From the IMG/VR virus record IMGVR_UViG_3300042503_001820, positions 1-27,385 of that record: a DNA stretch of 27,385 bases. The stretch is one strand, 5' to 3'. The notes below the pieces were generated by a model. That model saw only the letters and a list, made by a program, of their open reading frames with translations, was not told where the DNA came from and made no database searches. Shown here in pieces: positions 12,952 through 21,000 of the stretch; position 1 is the first letter of the stretch, and each line of letters begins with the position of its first letter. The stretch is from a virus. The position numbers and the translations under genes were made by a program.

Positions 12952-13859
12952 GCGAAGACATTGAAAACAATATGCCCGAGGGTTTGAACAACGGCGGCGG
13001 GTGGCACTACGACCCGGAAGCCGTGGCCGCCATCCAATCCACCCTACCCCAGCCCGTATGGGGCGGGACGCCGGCCGCCTCACTCAAGGACTATCCCCAG
13101 GAAATCTTCGGCTGGCGCTTGTGGAAGGAAGCCACCGGCACCGAATGGCCGGTATTAAACCAGGGCCAGGTGGGTAGCTGCTGCTCTTTTGGGGCCTCGC
13201 ACGCCGTCATGTATAGCCAGGCGGCCGAGTCTTGCATGGGGGACATGGAAACCCCCCTGGTGCCCTGCATGGAGTTCATCTACGGCATTAGCCGTGTTCA
13301 AATCGGCGGCGGTCAACTGGGCCGGGACGATGGCTCTTTGGGCGTTTGGGTGGCCAAGGCCGTGCGTGATTATGGCATCCTGGAACAAGCGGTCCATGGT
13401 TCCTATGATTGCCGGAAGTACGACCAGAACCGATGCCGGGACTGGGGGGCCAATGGCCCGCCCCAGGAACTCATAAGCCAGGCCCGGGACAACAAGGTTG
13501 GGGCCATCACTCAAATGCGGTCTTTTGAGGATTGCGTGCAAGCCCTGGCCCAGGGCTATGGGGTAAATCTGTGCAGCCAGCAGGGCTTTTCCTCCCAGCG
13601 TGATTCCCAGGGCTTCGCCAAGCCGTCAGGCCGGTGGGCCCACTCGATGGCGGCGATTGCCTACCGCCTGGACCGCCCCGGGTTGTTCATTTGCAATAGC
13701 TGGGGAACCGGATACTTCAGCGGCGGCAAGTACCCCGACGATATGCCCCTCCAGGGGTTTTGGGCCGATAAGAACGTGATCGAATCCATGCTGGATTGTG
13801 GCGACTCTTGGAGCCACTCCAACGTGGACGGTTTCCCCTTGAAACAGTTGTCATGGTGA
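12948..13859 (+). CDS. Papain-like (C1A) cysteine peptidase
   Basis: 303 residues; ATG overlaps the previous stop by four bases. Catalytic layout of the papain family: NQGQVGSCCSFGASHAV supplies the oxyanion Gln and the nucleophile Cys (first Cys of the CC pair, where papain has Cys-Trp); GRWAHSMAAIAYRLDRPG supplies the His; FICNSWGTGYFSGG supplies Asn-Ser-Trp-Gly. The aligned domain covers roughly residues 65-290 without a propeptide or signal peptide. Usual phage lysins are peptidoglycan enzymes, so a C1A peptidase may serve lysis or entry through a protein-rich envelope, virion maturation, or cleavage of host factors. Coupling to the secreted Pro/Gly protein suggests an envelope-directed pair. 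Confidence 0.88.
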   Translation: MSEDIENNMPEGLNNGGGWHYDPEAVAAIQSTLPQPVWGGTPAASLKDYPQEIFGWRLWKEATGTEWPVLNQGQVGSCCSFGASHAVMYSQAAESCMGDMETPLVPCMEFIYGISRVQIGGGQLGRDDGSLGVWVAKAVRDYGILEQAVHGSYDCRKYDQNRCRDWGANGPPQELISQARDNKVGAITQMRSFEDCVQALAQGYGVNLCSQQGFSSQRDSQGFAKPSGRWAHSMAAIAYRLDRPGLFICNSWGTGYFSGGKYPDDMPLQGFWADKNVIESMLDCGDSWSHSNVDGFPLKQLSW

Positions 13860-14245
13860 CCGAATCCACCTGGACCATCCTCCTTCCATACCCGCCAAGC
13901 CAGCACCGGCTATGGAAGCAAAACCCACTAACCAAAAAGAAATTCCGCACCCAGGAATACGAAGATTGGATGGCCGATGCCGACCATGCCGCCCTCACCC
14001 AAACCGGACGGTTGCCGAGATTTGAACACCCGGTGATTTTGTCCGCCCAGGTATTCCAGGGCAAAGGGTTCAGGTCCAATGGCGATGGGGATAACCGCTT
14101 GAAAGCGCCCGTCGATTGGTTGGTTTCCCGTGGGGTTCTCCTGGGAGACTCCTGGGAGCATATTCCCGACTGGCGTATCTATTTGAACCGTGAGGCGTCT
14201 TTTCCACGGGCCATGATTCAAGTACAACTAACCAGGGCTGATTGA
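13853..14245 (+). CDS. rusA: RusA-like Holliday junction resolvase
   Basis: 130 residues; ATG 13853 overlaps the peptidase stop, GTG 13856 is an alternative; no strong ribosome-binding site, so translation is probably coupled. RusA hallmarks: ILLPYPPSQHRLWKQNP at the N-terminus, then NGDGDNRLKAPVDWLVSRGVLLGDSWEHI, which carries the acidic residues (D-x-D-N...K...D) that bind metal in RusA. It resolves branched DNA, either during recombination or before packaging. Its place just upstream of the terminase genes is common in phages, where it clears junctions for the packaging motor. Confidence 0.88.
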   Translation: MVTESTWTILLPYPPSQHRLWKQNPLTKKKFRTQEYEDWMADADHAALTQTGRLPRFEHPVILSAQVFQGKGFRSNGDGDNRLKAPVDWLVSRGVLLGDSWEHIPDWRIYLNREASFPRAMIQVQLTRAD

Positions 14246-14964
14246 TGGCAACACCAAGTAAAGGCGAGTTCGTTCAGTTCTTTTCAGATGTTTGGCGGCT
14301 CCTCACGGGGAAGGCCCAGAAAAAGCCAGACGGTAGTGAGATCGACCATTTGGGCCGGGCCCGCCGTTTCATCCAGGGGATACCCAGGCGGCAGCTTTTC
14401 AGCGCCGCAAGCGCCGCCGCCAGGGCAGCCGCCAAGGTCTTCGGCCGTACCGTGGCCGGCATGGGCCAGGGCGTGGGCACCAGCCAACACGCCTACGAAG
14501 ACGCCATTTGGAATTCGGTAGGTTCGTCCTGGATCAAGGCCCTTCGCTACCAGCCCATGAAATACAAGGCCGTGCGGGCCCTTCCCGATGAATACGCCCA
14601 ATCCCTGAACTCTTACCTGGGGAACGGGCAAGACCCGACACCAGGCTACAGCGGCATGAAAACCGGGTTCATCCCCATGCCGGCCAGCGGCGTCATCGAA
14701 AAGCAAGGCTACAAACGCAACCCAGACCGGGATACCGGCGATCTGGATATGTGGGTCTTGACCGTTTCCAAAAGCAACCCTGGGGGAAAGTACACCTACC
14801 CCAGGGTTCCACGTTGGGTGATGGATGATTGGATGGCTGCCGGATCGAAGGGCCAGTATTACCACTACGGCGATATTCGCACCTACTCCGACCGGCGGGC
14901 CATCTTCCAGCGGTTCCGCATTTCCAAGCACCGCCCTGGATGGAAGACCAAGGGGAATAAGTGA
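14245..14964 (+). CDS. Unknown late protein upstream of terminase
   Basis: 239 residues; ATG 14245 overlaps the rusA stop. N-terminal helix (EFVQFFSDVWRLLTG), an Ala/Arg helix (SAASAAARAAAKVFGRTVAG), then a longer mixed domain with YEDAIWNSVGSSWIKALRY, GFIPMPASGVIEKQGY and PRWVMDDWMAAGSKGQYYHYG, ending in a Lys/Arg-rich tail (FRISKHRPGWKTKGNK). The Arg-rich end could contact nucleic acid or another virion part. It sits between rusA and the terminase, so a head- or packaging-linked role is possible. I do not recognise a family. Confidence 0.65.
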   Translation: MATPSKGEFVQFFSDVWRLLTGKAQKKPDGSEIDHLGRARRFIQGIPRRQLFSAASAAARAAAKVFGRTVAGMGQGVGTSQHAYEDAIWNSVGSSWIKALRYQPMKYKAVRALPDEYAQSLNSYLGNGQDPTPGYSGMKTGFIPMPASGVIEKQGYKRNPDRDTGDLDMWVLTVSKSNPGGKYTYPRVPRWVMDDWMAAGSKGQYYHYGDIRTYSDRRAIFQRFRISKHRPGWKTKGNK

Positions 14965-15281
14965 TGAACGCCAGGTTTCCGCTACTGTCGCCGGATGAGC
15001 AAAAGGCCAACCCGGACTTGCCGGTTGATCCCTGGGATGAATCGGATTTTGCCGTCAAGATCGCCCGCAACACCTTCCACCAGGTGATTCGACGCCACCA
15101 GGAGCAAGGGGAGGTGGGCGAGGTCCACAAGCTGGCAACGGAATACGCCCGCATGATGGCCATGGTTTGGATTTGCGAGACTATCGAGCCGGTTCGGGTT
15201 CAGTTCAATGCTGTCCTGGATCGTCTGGGCCTGAATGCAGACCTGGACAACGGAGAGGGCTCACCGCCTGCGGGGAAGTGA
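14964..15281 (+). CDS. Hypothetical late protein
   Basis: 105 residues; ATG 14964 shares its A with the previous stop. Pro/Asp-rich N-terminus (LLSPDEQKANPDLPVDPWDE), then helices (FAVKIARNTFHQVIRRH, HKLATEYARMMAMVWICETI) and a short acidic end. Coupled to its neighbours and just ahead of the small terminase. No family recognised. Confidence 0.65.
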   Translation: MNARFPLLSPDEQKANPDLPVDPWDESDFAVKIARNTFHQVIRRHQEQGEVGEVHKLATEYARMMAMVWICETIEPVRVQFNAVLDRLGLNADLDNGEGSPPAGK

Positions 15282-15282
15282 T

Positions 15283-15768
15283 ATGCCGAGAGGGATTCCA
15301 GGTAGCGGCGTTTCCAGGATGGGCAAGGTTCCCAACCTGGATGACAACATTATCCGACAGTTTTGCGCCCTGGGGCAGCTAGGGTTAGGCAAAACCCAGA
15401 TTTGCGCCAAACTGTACATCCCGGTTAGGACCTGCGTTGACTGGTTCGTTAAGGGCCAGAAGCATTTGAACCGGAAGAAAAAGTCCAAGGCTATACCCAA
15501 CGGTGAGATTTACGCCCAACTGGTCACCGAGTGGAAGCGGGCTTGTGCCATCGCTGAGGAAAACTTGATCCGGAACATCCAGGCCGCCGCCGCCAGGCAA
15601 TGGCAGGCCAACGCCTGGATGCTGGAAAGGAAGTGGCCGGAGCGGTGGGCCGACAGGGGGGCAATGCTGAAGGCATTGGACAAGGAATTTGCGAAGCTGG
15701 TTGAAAGTCTCCGTAAGCAGGCAGCGGGAGGTACTGGAGAAGTACCGCCGGTTGACCCAGGCAGTTAA
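15283..15768 (+). CDS. terS: Terminase small subunit
   Basis: 161 residues; ATG 15283 with GGGGAAGTGA upstream; the longer frame from 15235 is rejected. N-terminal helix-turn-helix (IIRQFCALGQLGLGKTQIC AKLYIPVRTCVDW), then a helical middle, and the typical small-terminase ending ANAWMLERKWPERWADRG followed by a helix. It recognises the phage DNA and regulates the large subunit during packaging. It overlaps the large-terminase frame by up to 80 bases. Confidence 0.85.
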   Translation: MPRGIPGSGVSRMGKVPNLDDNIIRQFCALGQLGLGKTQICAKLYIPVRTCVDWFVKGQKHLNRKKKSKAIPNGEIYAQLVTEWKRACAIAEENLIRNIQAAAARQWQANAWMLERKWPERWADRGAMLKALDKEFAKLVESLRKQAAGGTGEVPPVDPGS

Positions 15769-17194
15769 AAAGCCTGCGCCTGCTGACCCGGTTGAATATG
15801 CCAGGATGCGGGGCGTCTATGTGACGCCTCAGCAGGCGGAGATCTTGCGGGCGCTCACCAGGCCGCCGTATGCCGTCCTGGTGCGGGCGGCCCATAGCGT
15901 GGGGAAGACGTTCATATCCGCCCTGGCGGCATCCTGGTTCTATGACCGATACGCCCAGGGTATTTGCCTCACCACCGCCCCGACCATCCAGCAGGTTCGG
16001 GACCTTCTGTTTCGGGAACTGCGGTTACTGCGCCCAGGGGACCCGGGATGGCTGCCGAAGGATACCCGGCTCCAGGATTCAAATGACCACTTCATCCATG
16101 GCCTGACAGCAAATAAACCGGACGCCTTCCAGGGTAGACACGCCAAAAACATGATGGTTGTTTTTGACGAGGCGGCCGGGGTGGAAATGCCCTTCTGGGA
16201 AAGAGCCCTCACGATGATCAACATCGGGAAGCCGGGGCACTATTTCCTGGGGATATTCAACCCCTATGAGGTCAGTTGCCCGGCGTACCAATTTGAACAG
16301 TCCGGCCGGTTCACCATCTTGGACATGAGCGCCCTGGATCATCCCAACGTGGTGGACGGGGTGGAGCGTGTTCCAGGGGCGGTTACCCGGGAATACGTTG
16401 TTTCCCGGATGGCGGAGGAATGCAGGCTATTGCCCGAGGGGGATGAAGCGCCCCCGAATAGCTTCACCTGGGAGAATCGCACTTGGATCCCCGAAAGCCC
16501 GCTTTTCGAGGTTCAAATCCTGGGACGTTGGCCCAGCCGGGCCACTTGCTCCGTATGGTCAGATATTGCCCTGGCGAACATCCAGCACCCCGTTCCCCTG
16601 GACCAGACGTGGCTTACCCAAATCGGATGCGACCCGGCCAGGTTCGGTGACGACCGCACCGCAATTTGCGTGCGCCGTGGCCGGTGCATCGTCCACCTGG
16701 AAAGCCACCGGGGCTGGCCGTTGAAGCAAACCGCCAGCCGCCTCAAGAAGCTGGCCATTCAGTTTGCCGGCAAGGGCCAGGACCCTACCCAGGTGCCCGT
16801 TCTGATCGACGCCGCCGGCCTGGGGGCAGGCCTGGCCGAGATGAACCAGGACGGTGCCCGCCGGTTCAACTTCGTCGAAATCAACTCCGCCATGCGTTCC
16901 AGGTGGGAAGCCGAATGGCCCAATATCCGTTCGGAACTGTGGTTCTGCGCCAGCGCCATGGGCGAGGAAGGCCAAATCAGCATTGCCATGCTGCCGGAAG
17001 ATATTCGGGCCCAACTCATGGGCGAACTCCGCCAGCCAGTCTTCACCCTGGACGCCCTGCAAAGGCGAGTAGTGGAAGCCAAGGCCAGCACTAAAAAGCG
17101 CCTCCGGGCATCCCCCGACCTGGCGGATAGCTTCAATCTGGCTTGTATGCTGAAGGGTTCCGGGTGGGTCGAAAGCGTTACCGGGAGAATGTGA
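15689..17194 (+). CDS. terL: Terminase large subunit
   Basis: Up to 501 residues. The start is uncertain: TTG 15689 and TTG 15701 overlap terS, ATG 15806 is the first ATG and would lose the segment RQREVLEKYRRL. ATPase domain: Walker A-like VRAAHSVGKTF, Walker B NMMVVFDEAAG, and TTAPTIQQVRDLL. Nuclease domain: GCDPARFGDDRTAI (first metal Asp), VLIDAAGLGAGL (second) and SPDLADSFNLA (third). It pumps DNA into the prohead and cuts it. The Walker A has Ala where many ATPases have the first Gly, which is common in terminases. The portal gene starts three bases after the stop. Confidence 0.93.
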   Translation: MRSWLKVSVSRQREVLEKYRRLTQAVKKPAPADPVEYARMRGVYVTPQQAEILRALTRPPYAVLVRAAHSVGKTFISALAASWFYDRYAQGICLTTAPTIQQVRDLLFRELRLLRPGDPGWLPKDTRLQDSNDHFIHGLTANKPDAFQGRHAKNMMVVFDEAAGVEMPFWERALTMINIGKPGHYFLGIFNPYEVSCPAYQFEQSGRFTILDMSALDHPNVVDGVERVPGAVTREYVVSRMAEECRLLPEGDEAPPNSFTWENRTWIPESPLFEVQILGRWPSRATCSVWSDIALANIQHPVPLDQTWLTQIGCDPARFGDDRTAICVRRGRCIVHLESHRGWPLKQTASRLKKLAIQFAGKGQDPTQVPVLIDAAGLGAGLAEMNQDGARRFNFVEINSAMRSRWEAEWPNIRSELWFCASAMGEEGQISIAMLPEDIRAQLMGELRQPVFTLDALQRRVVEAKASTKKRLRASPDLADSFNLACMLKGSGWVESVTGRM

Positions 17195-17196
17195 CA

Positions 17197-18783
17197 ATGA
17201 GCAGCATGGACAGCATTTCGGGCGGCCAGCTTTTCCCGGATTCCAGCGGGTGGGCAGATCCCCGGGATTACTTCAGCGAAATCGGACCGTATGGTTTCGC
17301 TGATGCCGCAGGGCCAGCCCTGGCACGCCGTGACAACCGCCTTACGGGTGAAATCCTCCCCGTTGCCATCAACTGGTTTCAACTGAAGCAGATCCGGGAC
17401 CGCTGCCGGATGATCGCCAGGAACAACGAATATGCCATCGCCGCATTGAACGCCTGCAAAGCCTATGTGGTGGGCACCGGATTCAAATACAAGGCGGTGG
17501 CCAGGCGGGAACGTGGCTTGCCGGACCAGGTTTTGGAGCAAGTCCAGGACATTCTAGACCTGTTCGTTGAACATAACCGGCTATCCGAAGTGGAAGCGGA
17601 AATCGTCTACCGGCTCCACGTTGAGGGGGAAGCATTCTTACGGGTTTTCCCAGGGGAAAACGGCATCATTCAAATCCGGTTCATTGAGCCCGAGCTAATC
17701 CGGGCCCCCAGCGACACCAGCGCCAGCCCCGAAGATTCCTTCGGCATCAAATGCCACCCCGAGGATATGCAAGAGCGCATTGGGTATTGGGTGATCGAAA
17801 GGCCCTGGATCAGCCTAACCCCCGAACTGGTGCCAGCGGAAGAAATCATCCACCTGCGGAACAACGTGGAAAGCAACTCCAAGCGGGGCTTGCCGACCAT
17901 CATGGCCGTTGAAACCAACCTCCGGGCGGCTGAGGACGTGCTTGCCAGCATGATCGCCCTGGCGAAAACCCGGGCAAAGATCGGCATGATTCGCACCGTC
18001 GATGACGCCCCGCCCCAGGCCGTGGAAGAACTGGTCAAGTCTGCCGGCGATGGCTCCATCACCGACAAATGGACCGGACGCCAGCAGACCGTGGAACGGT
18101 TCGGCTACGGTACGGTTTTGACCGCCAGCGGTAACGTGAAATACGAATTCCCCAGCCTGGCGGCGGGTGCGAATGACTTGATTGAAATCCTGAAAGTGAA
18201 TCTGCGGGCGATTGCCGGACGGTTCGGTTTGTCAGAAATTATGATGAGCGCCGATGCCGGCGGGGCGAACTACGCTAGCAGCTTGACGGCGGAGGCCCCG
18301 GCCACCAAGTCATTTGAACGGTTCCAAAATATGCTGATGGGGGCCCTGGGCACCAGGCGCACCAGGCCCGAAAGGGCGCTAGCCTGGAAGCAGCTTTCCC
18401 ACGCCGCCGAAATGGGTTTGATTGATCCCGATTTGCTTCAACAGATTTCCATCCAGGTTTTGCCGCCCACCATCCAGGCCCGTGACAAGGCGGCTGAGGC
18501 GAACACGCACAAAGCCTATATGGACATGGGTGCCATCAGCCTGGCCACCGTCCGGGCCGACATTGGCGTCGATGACAAAAAGGAACAGGCGCAGATAGAC
18601 CAGGAGCGCCAGAAGCAGCAAAAAGAGCAAATGAACAACCCGCTAGCCCCCCCAGGCCAAGGCGGATTGCCCCAGGGCCCTGCGCCTGGTGGAAAGCCGC
18701 CCCAAGGGGTGGTGGATGGTGGCGAAAGCGCCCAAACGGAAGAAAGCCCGGAAAAGCCCCCGCATCCGGGTGCTGACGGATGA
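17197..18783 (+). CDS. Portal protein (lambda-type)
   Basis: 528 residues; ATG 17197 with GGGAGAATG upstream; the longer frame from 17143 lies inside terL. Lambda-type portal features: QIRDRCRMIARNNEYAIAALN and YVVGTGFKYKA near residues 65-100, EGEAFLRVFP, the IRFIEPELI segment, IIHLRNNVESNSKRGLPTIMAVE, ANYASSLTAEAPATKSFERFQ, and a C-terminal helix leading into a Pro/Gly-rich disordered tail (NPLAPPGQGGLPQGPAPGG). It forms the ring at one vertex through which DNA passes. The 3' end overlaps the next gene by about 68 bases. Confidence 0.92.
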   Translation: MSSMDSISGGQLFPDSSGWADPRDYFSEIGPYGFADAAGPALARRDNRLTGEILPVAINWFQLKQIRDRCRMIARNNEYAIAALNACKAYVVGTGFKYKAVARRERGLPDQVLEQVQDILDLFVEHNRLSEVEAEIVYRLHVEGEAFLRVFPGENGIIQIRFIEPELIRAPSDTSASPEDSFGIKCHPEDMQERIGYWVIERPWISLTPELVPAEEIIHLRNNVESNSKRGLPTIMAVETNLRAAEDVLASMIALAKTRAKIGMIRTVDDAPPQAVEELVKSAGDGSITDKWTGRQQTVERFGYGTVLTASGNVKYEFPSLAAGANDLIEILKVNLRAIAGRFGLSEIMMSADAGGANYASSLTAEAPATKSFERFQNMLMGALGTRRTRPERALAWKQLSHAAEMGLIDPDLLQQISIQVLPPTIQARDKAAEANTHKAYMDMGAISLATVRADIGVDDKKEQAQIDQERQKQQKEQMNNPLAPPGQGGLPQGPAPGGKPPQGVVDGGESAQTEESPEKPPHPGADG

Positions 18784-19276
18784 ACAGGCCTATGAGGAAT
18801 ACCGTGGCCTAATCCTGAACCTGGCCACCGCTGCATACCGCCGGGCGAAAGCCCAGGGTAAACGAATCCCCCTGGAGGACATTGTTCAAACAGGGTGGCT
18901 TGGGTTCTTTCATGGAAAAAGGAAGTGGGACCCAGGCAAGGGTTCCAACCTTTGCACCTATTGCGCGCTGTTCGCCAGGGGCCACATTTCCCGCATGGTC
19001 TGGGGAAGCGCCAGGACCTGGCAAAAGCACTTTGAAGACTCCGGGGTAAACCCCTCCGACGAATTCTTTTCCGGACTGGTGGAGAAGGAAGGCGGCGGCG
19101 AAGCCCTTTCCAGCTACCTGGCGGACAAGCCCGAACACGTTTCAGACGTGGTTGAAATGGCCGTGTTCAACGGTTTCAAGGCGTCCAAGATCGCACGCCT
19201 TCAAGGGATGTTGATCGGGGACGTTCTCCAAATCCTGGGGGACGCTATCGCCTGGTTCATAGTTTTTGAAAACTAG
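18716..19276 (+). CDS. Sigma-70 region-2-like protein
   Basis: 186 residues from ATG 18716, preceded by AAGGGGTGG; it overlaps the portal 3' end and a start at 18689 is also open. After a basic leader (APKRKKARKSPRIR) comes a region 2 pattern: YRGLILNLATAAYRRAKAQG, then EDIVQTGWLGFFHGKRKWDP and a cluster SNLCTYCALFARGHISRMVW, matching the DLxQxGxxGLxxAxxxFDPxxGxxFxTYAxxxIR core of sigma factors. The C-terminal part (FNGFKASKIARLQGMLIGDVLQIL) may be a degenerate region 4. It could direct host RNA polymerase to phage late promoters. It sits oddly between portal and protease genes. A non-sigma DNA-binding role remains possible. Confidence 0.65.
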   Translation: MVAKAPKRKKARKSPRIRVLTDEQAYEEYRGLILNLATAAYRRAKAQGKRIPLEDIVQTGWLGFFHGKRKWDPGKGSNLCTYCALFARGHISRMVWGSARTWQKHFEDSGVNPSDEFFSGLVEKEGGGEALSSYLADKPEHVSDVVEMAVFNGFKASKIARLQGMLIGDVLQILGDAIAWFIVFEN

Positions 19277-19292
19277 TGCCATATACACGGGT

Positions 19293-20474
19293 ATGGAACG
19301 TATCGTCAACCTTCTGGAAGATTCCTACCGCCCCTTGGATAAGGGCCCCGTGAAGAACGGTTGCCTGGTCGAAGGGGTAAAGATCCTGGGCACCAAGTCC
19401 AGGAACGGTAGGGAATACCCGATCCAAGTGATCCAAAAGGCGGCGCACCTTTACGAAGGGGCCCCCGTGAATCTGGACCATCCCAAAAAGGGCCAGATGG
19501 ATCGCCAGTACAACGAGCGTTTCGGACGCCTGGCAAATGTACGGGCCAGGGCCGATGGACTGTACGGCGACCTGACATTTAACCCCCACCATCCCCTGGC
19601 TGAGTCTTTCCGCTGGTGGGCCACCAACGATCCCAGGGCCGTTGGTTTGAGCCACAACGCAGAGGCCAAGATCGTGGAAGGAAACTTCGGCAACCCTGAC
19701 CGGGTGGCGGAGATTTTCCGGGTTGAAAGCGTTGATTTGGTGGCAGACCCGGCGACCACTACCGGCCTGCTGGAAAGTCTGCAACGTGTCCAGGAGTCCG
19801 CCCCAATGGGTTTGAACAATATCGACGAAGAACTCCCGCCGCCTGACATGGGCGGAGATATGCCCCCGCCCGACATGGGTGGCGACCTGGGCGGCGACCT
19901 GGCCGGCCTGGGTGGCGATATGGGCGGCGACATGATGGGCGGCGACCTGGGGGCCGGATTGCCCCCCGCTGCGCCAGCCGATGGTGGCGGAGCCGATGCC
20001 GTGGCCGGCATCCTGGCCGATCCCGCCATGAGCGCAGACGAAAAGCTGGCAGCCATCGCCACCGCCATGGGCCTTCCCGCTCCTGGTGGCATGGAGGGCC
20101 TGGAAGGCGACATGGGCGCAATGCCCGAGCCCGATGGCGACGAAGAGGCCATGGCGATGAAGGCCGAAGAGGCCCTGCGGGCAACCAACGACCCGTATTA
20201 TCACGCCCTGTTGTCCAAACTGGACCGCATGATTATCCGGGAAAGCCGGCGGAAAACGGTGCTGGAAGCGAAGGCGGCGGCCCACAAAGCCAAGCTGCCA
20301 GGCTATGCCATCACCGAAAGTCTCATCAACCACCTGGCGTCCAGCAACAAGGCCAGTTGGAACAAGATCATCAGCGACCAGCGCCGAATTCTGGTCCGGG
20401 AAAGCCGCCCCCGTAGTACGGGCCCCGTGGCTCAGAACGACATTTCCGCCCTTGTTAAATCCCTGACGGAGTAA
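19293..20474 (+). CDS. Prohead protease with scaffold-like C-terminus
   Basis: 393 residues from ATG 19293; TTG 19266 overlapping the previous stop is an alternative. Protease domain, residues 1-170: RNGREYPIQVIQKAAHLYEG, VNLDHPKKG (catalytic His) and RAVGLSHNAEA (catalytic Ser), then RVESVDLVADPATT, the usual phage maturation-protease ending. Residues 180-245 are a low-complexity MGGD/PPP repeat run, then Ala/Asp-rich helices to about 300, and a basic helical end (RMIIRESRRKTVLEAKAAAHK). The long helical part probably acts as scaffold cleaved during head maturation, as in protease-scaffold fusions. Decoration and capsid genes follow. Confidence 0.85.
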   Translation: MERIVNLLEDSYRPLDKGPVKNGCLVEGVKILGTKSRNGREYPIQVIQKAAHLYEGAPVNLDHPKKGQMDRQYNERFGRLANVRARADGLYGDLTFNPHHPLAESFRWWATNDPRAVGLSHNAEAKIVEGNFGNPDRVAEIFRVESVDLVADPATTTGLLESLQRVQESAPMGLNNIDEELPPPDMGGDMPPPDMGGDLGGDLAGLGGDMGGDMMGGDLGAGLPPAAPADGGGADAVAGILADPAMSADEKLAAIATAMGLPAPGGMEGLEGDMGAMPEPDGDEEAMAMKAEEALRATNDPYYHALLSKLDRMIIRESRRKTVLEAKAAAHKAKLPGYAITESLINHLASSNKASWNKIISDQRRILVRESRPRSTGPVAQNDISALVKSLTE

Positions 20475-20479
20475 GACCG

Positions 20480-20962
20480 ATGCCCCAGACCGCATTGACC
20501 CCCGAAACCCGTTTCATCACCGGGGAAACCTGGCCCGTGGACTCCAAGGTTGCCACCGATACCGCCCTCAAGATTGGCGACCTGGTGGGAATCGACGCCG
20601 CTTCCGGGGAAGTGGTGCCCGTTTCCAACTTCGCCACCGAGGCGGAAGCCGCCGCAGTCTTTGCGGGGATTTCAGGCCAGGCCAAGGCGGCCGGGGTTGA
20701 GCAAATCCGGGGCAACTCCCGGAAGAACCGGGTTCGGATCGACACCGATGGCATCTGGGAAATCCCCTGCGCCGTGGCGGTGAACACCGGCCAACTGCTT
20801 GGTTTCAAGCTGGTGGACGGCAAGGTTGCCACCCAGGAAGTGGTGATCGCCGCCGATGCCACCACCGCCGTTGGGTACTGCGTGCTGGAAAAGCCCGCCA
20901 CCGAAACCCACGTTCGCATTCGGTTGGTTTCCCAGAACCTGGGCCTTCTGTCGGCCAAGTGA
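20480..20962 (+). CDS. Capsid decoration/stabilisation-like protein
   Basis: 160 residues; ATG 20480, GGAG 9-12 bases upstream. Beta-rich with short strands and Ala/Gly turns: KIGDLVGIDAASGEVVPVSN, AVFAGISGQAK, RVRIDTDGIWEIPCAVAVNT, ATTAVGYCVLEKPATE, ending VRIRLVSQNLGLL. This is the pattern of small head proteins (capsid decoration or DUF2190-like) that lie between protease and major capsid genes. The last residues before MCP and spacing fit a head operon. Decoration role is inferred from position and fold style. Confidence 0.75.
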   Translation: MPQTALTPETRFITGETWPVDSKVATDTALKIGDLVGIDAASGEVVPVSNFATEAEAAAVFAGISGQAKAAGVEQIRGNSRKNRVRIDTDGIWEIPCAVAVNTGQLLGFKLVDGKVATQEVVIAADATTAVGYCVLEKPATETHVRIRLVSQNLGLLSAK

Positions 20963-21000
20963 TTTGAACAAGTAGTTCCCTACCCCTGGAGATTCCAGAA

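Noticed and set aside
19257-20495. 412-codon minus-strand frame
   Set aside because: Shadow of the prohead protease gene, whose protease motifs and operon position are clear.
20986-20998. Small hairpin CTGGA-GAT-TCCAG before the capsid start
   Set aside because: Only five base pairs; too weak to claim control of capsid translation.
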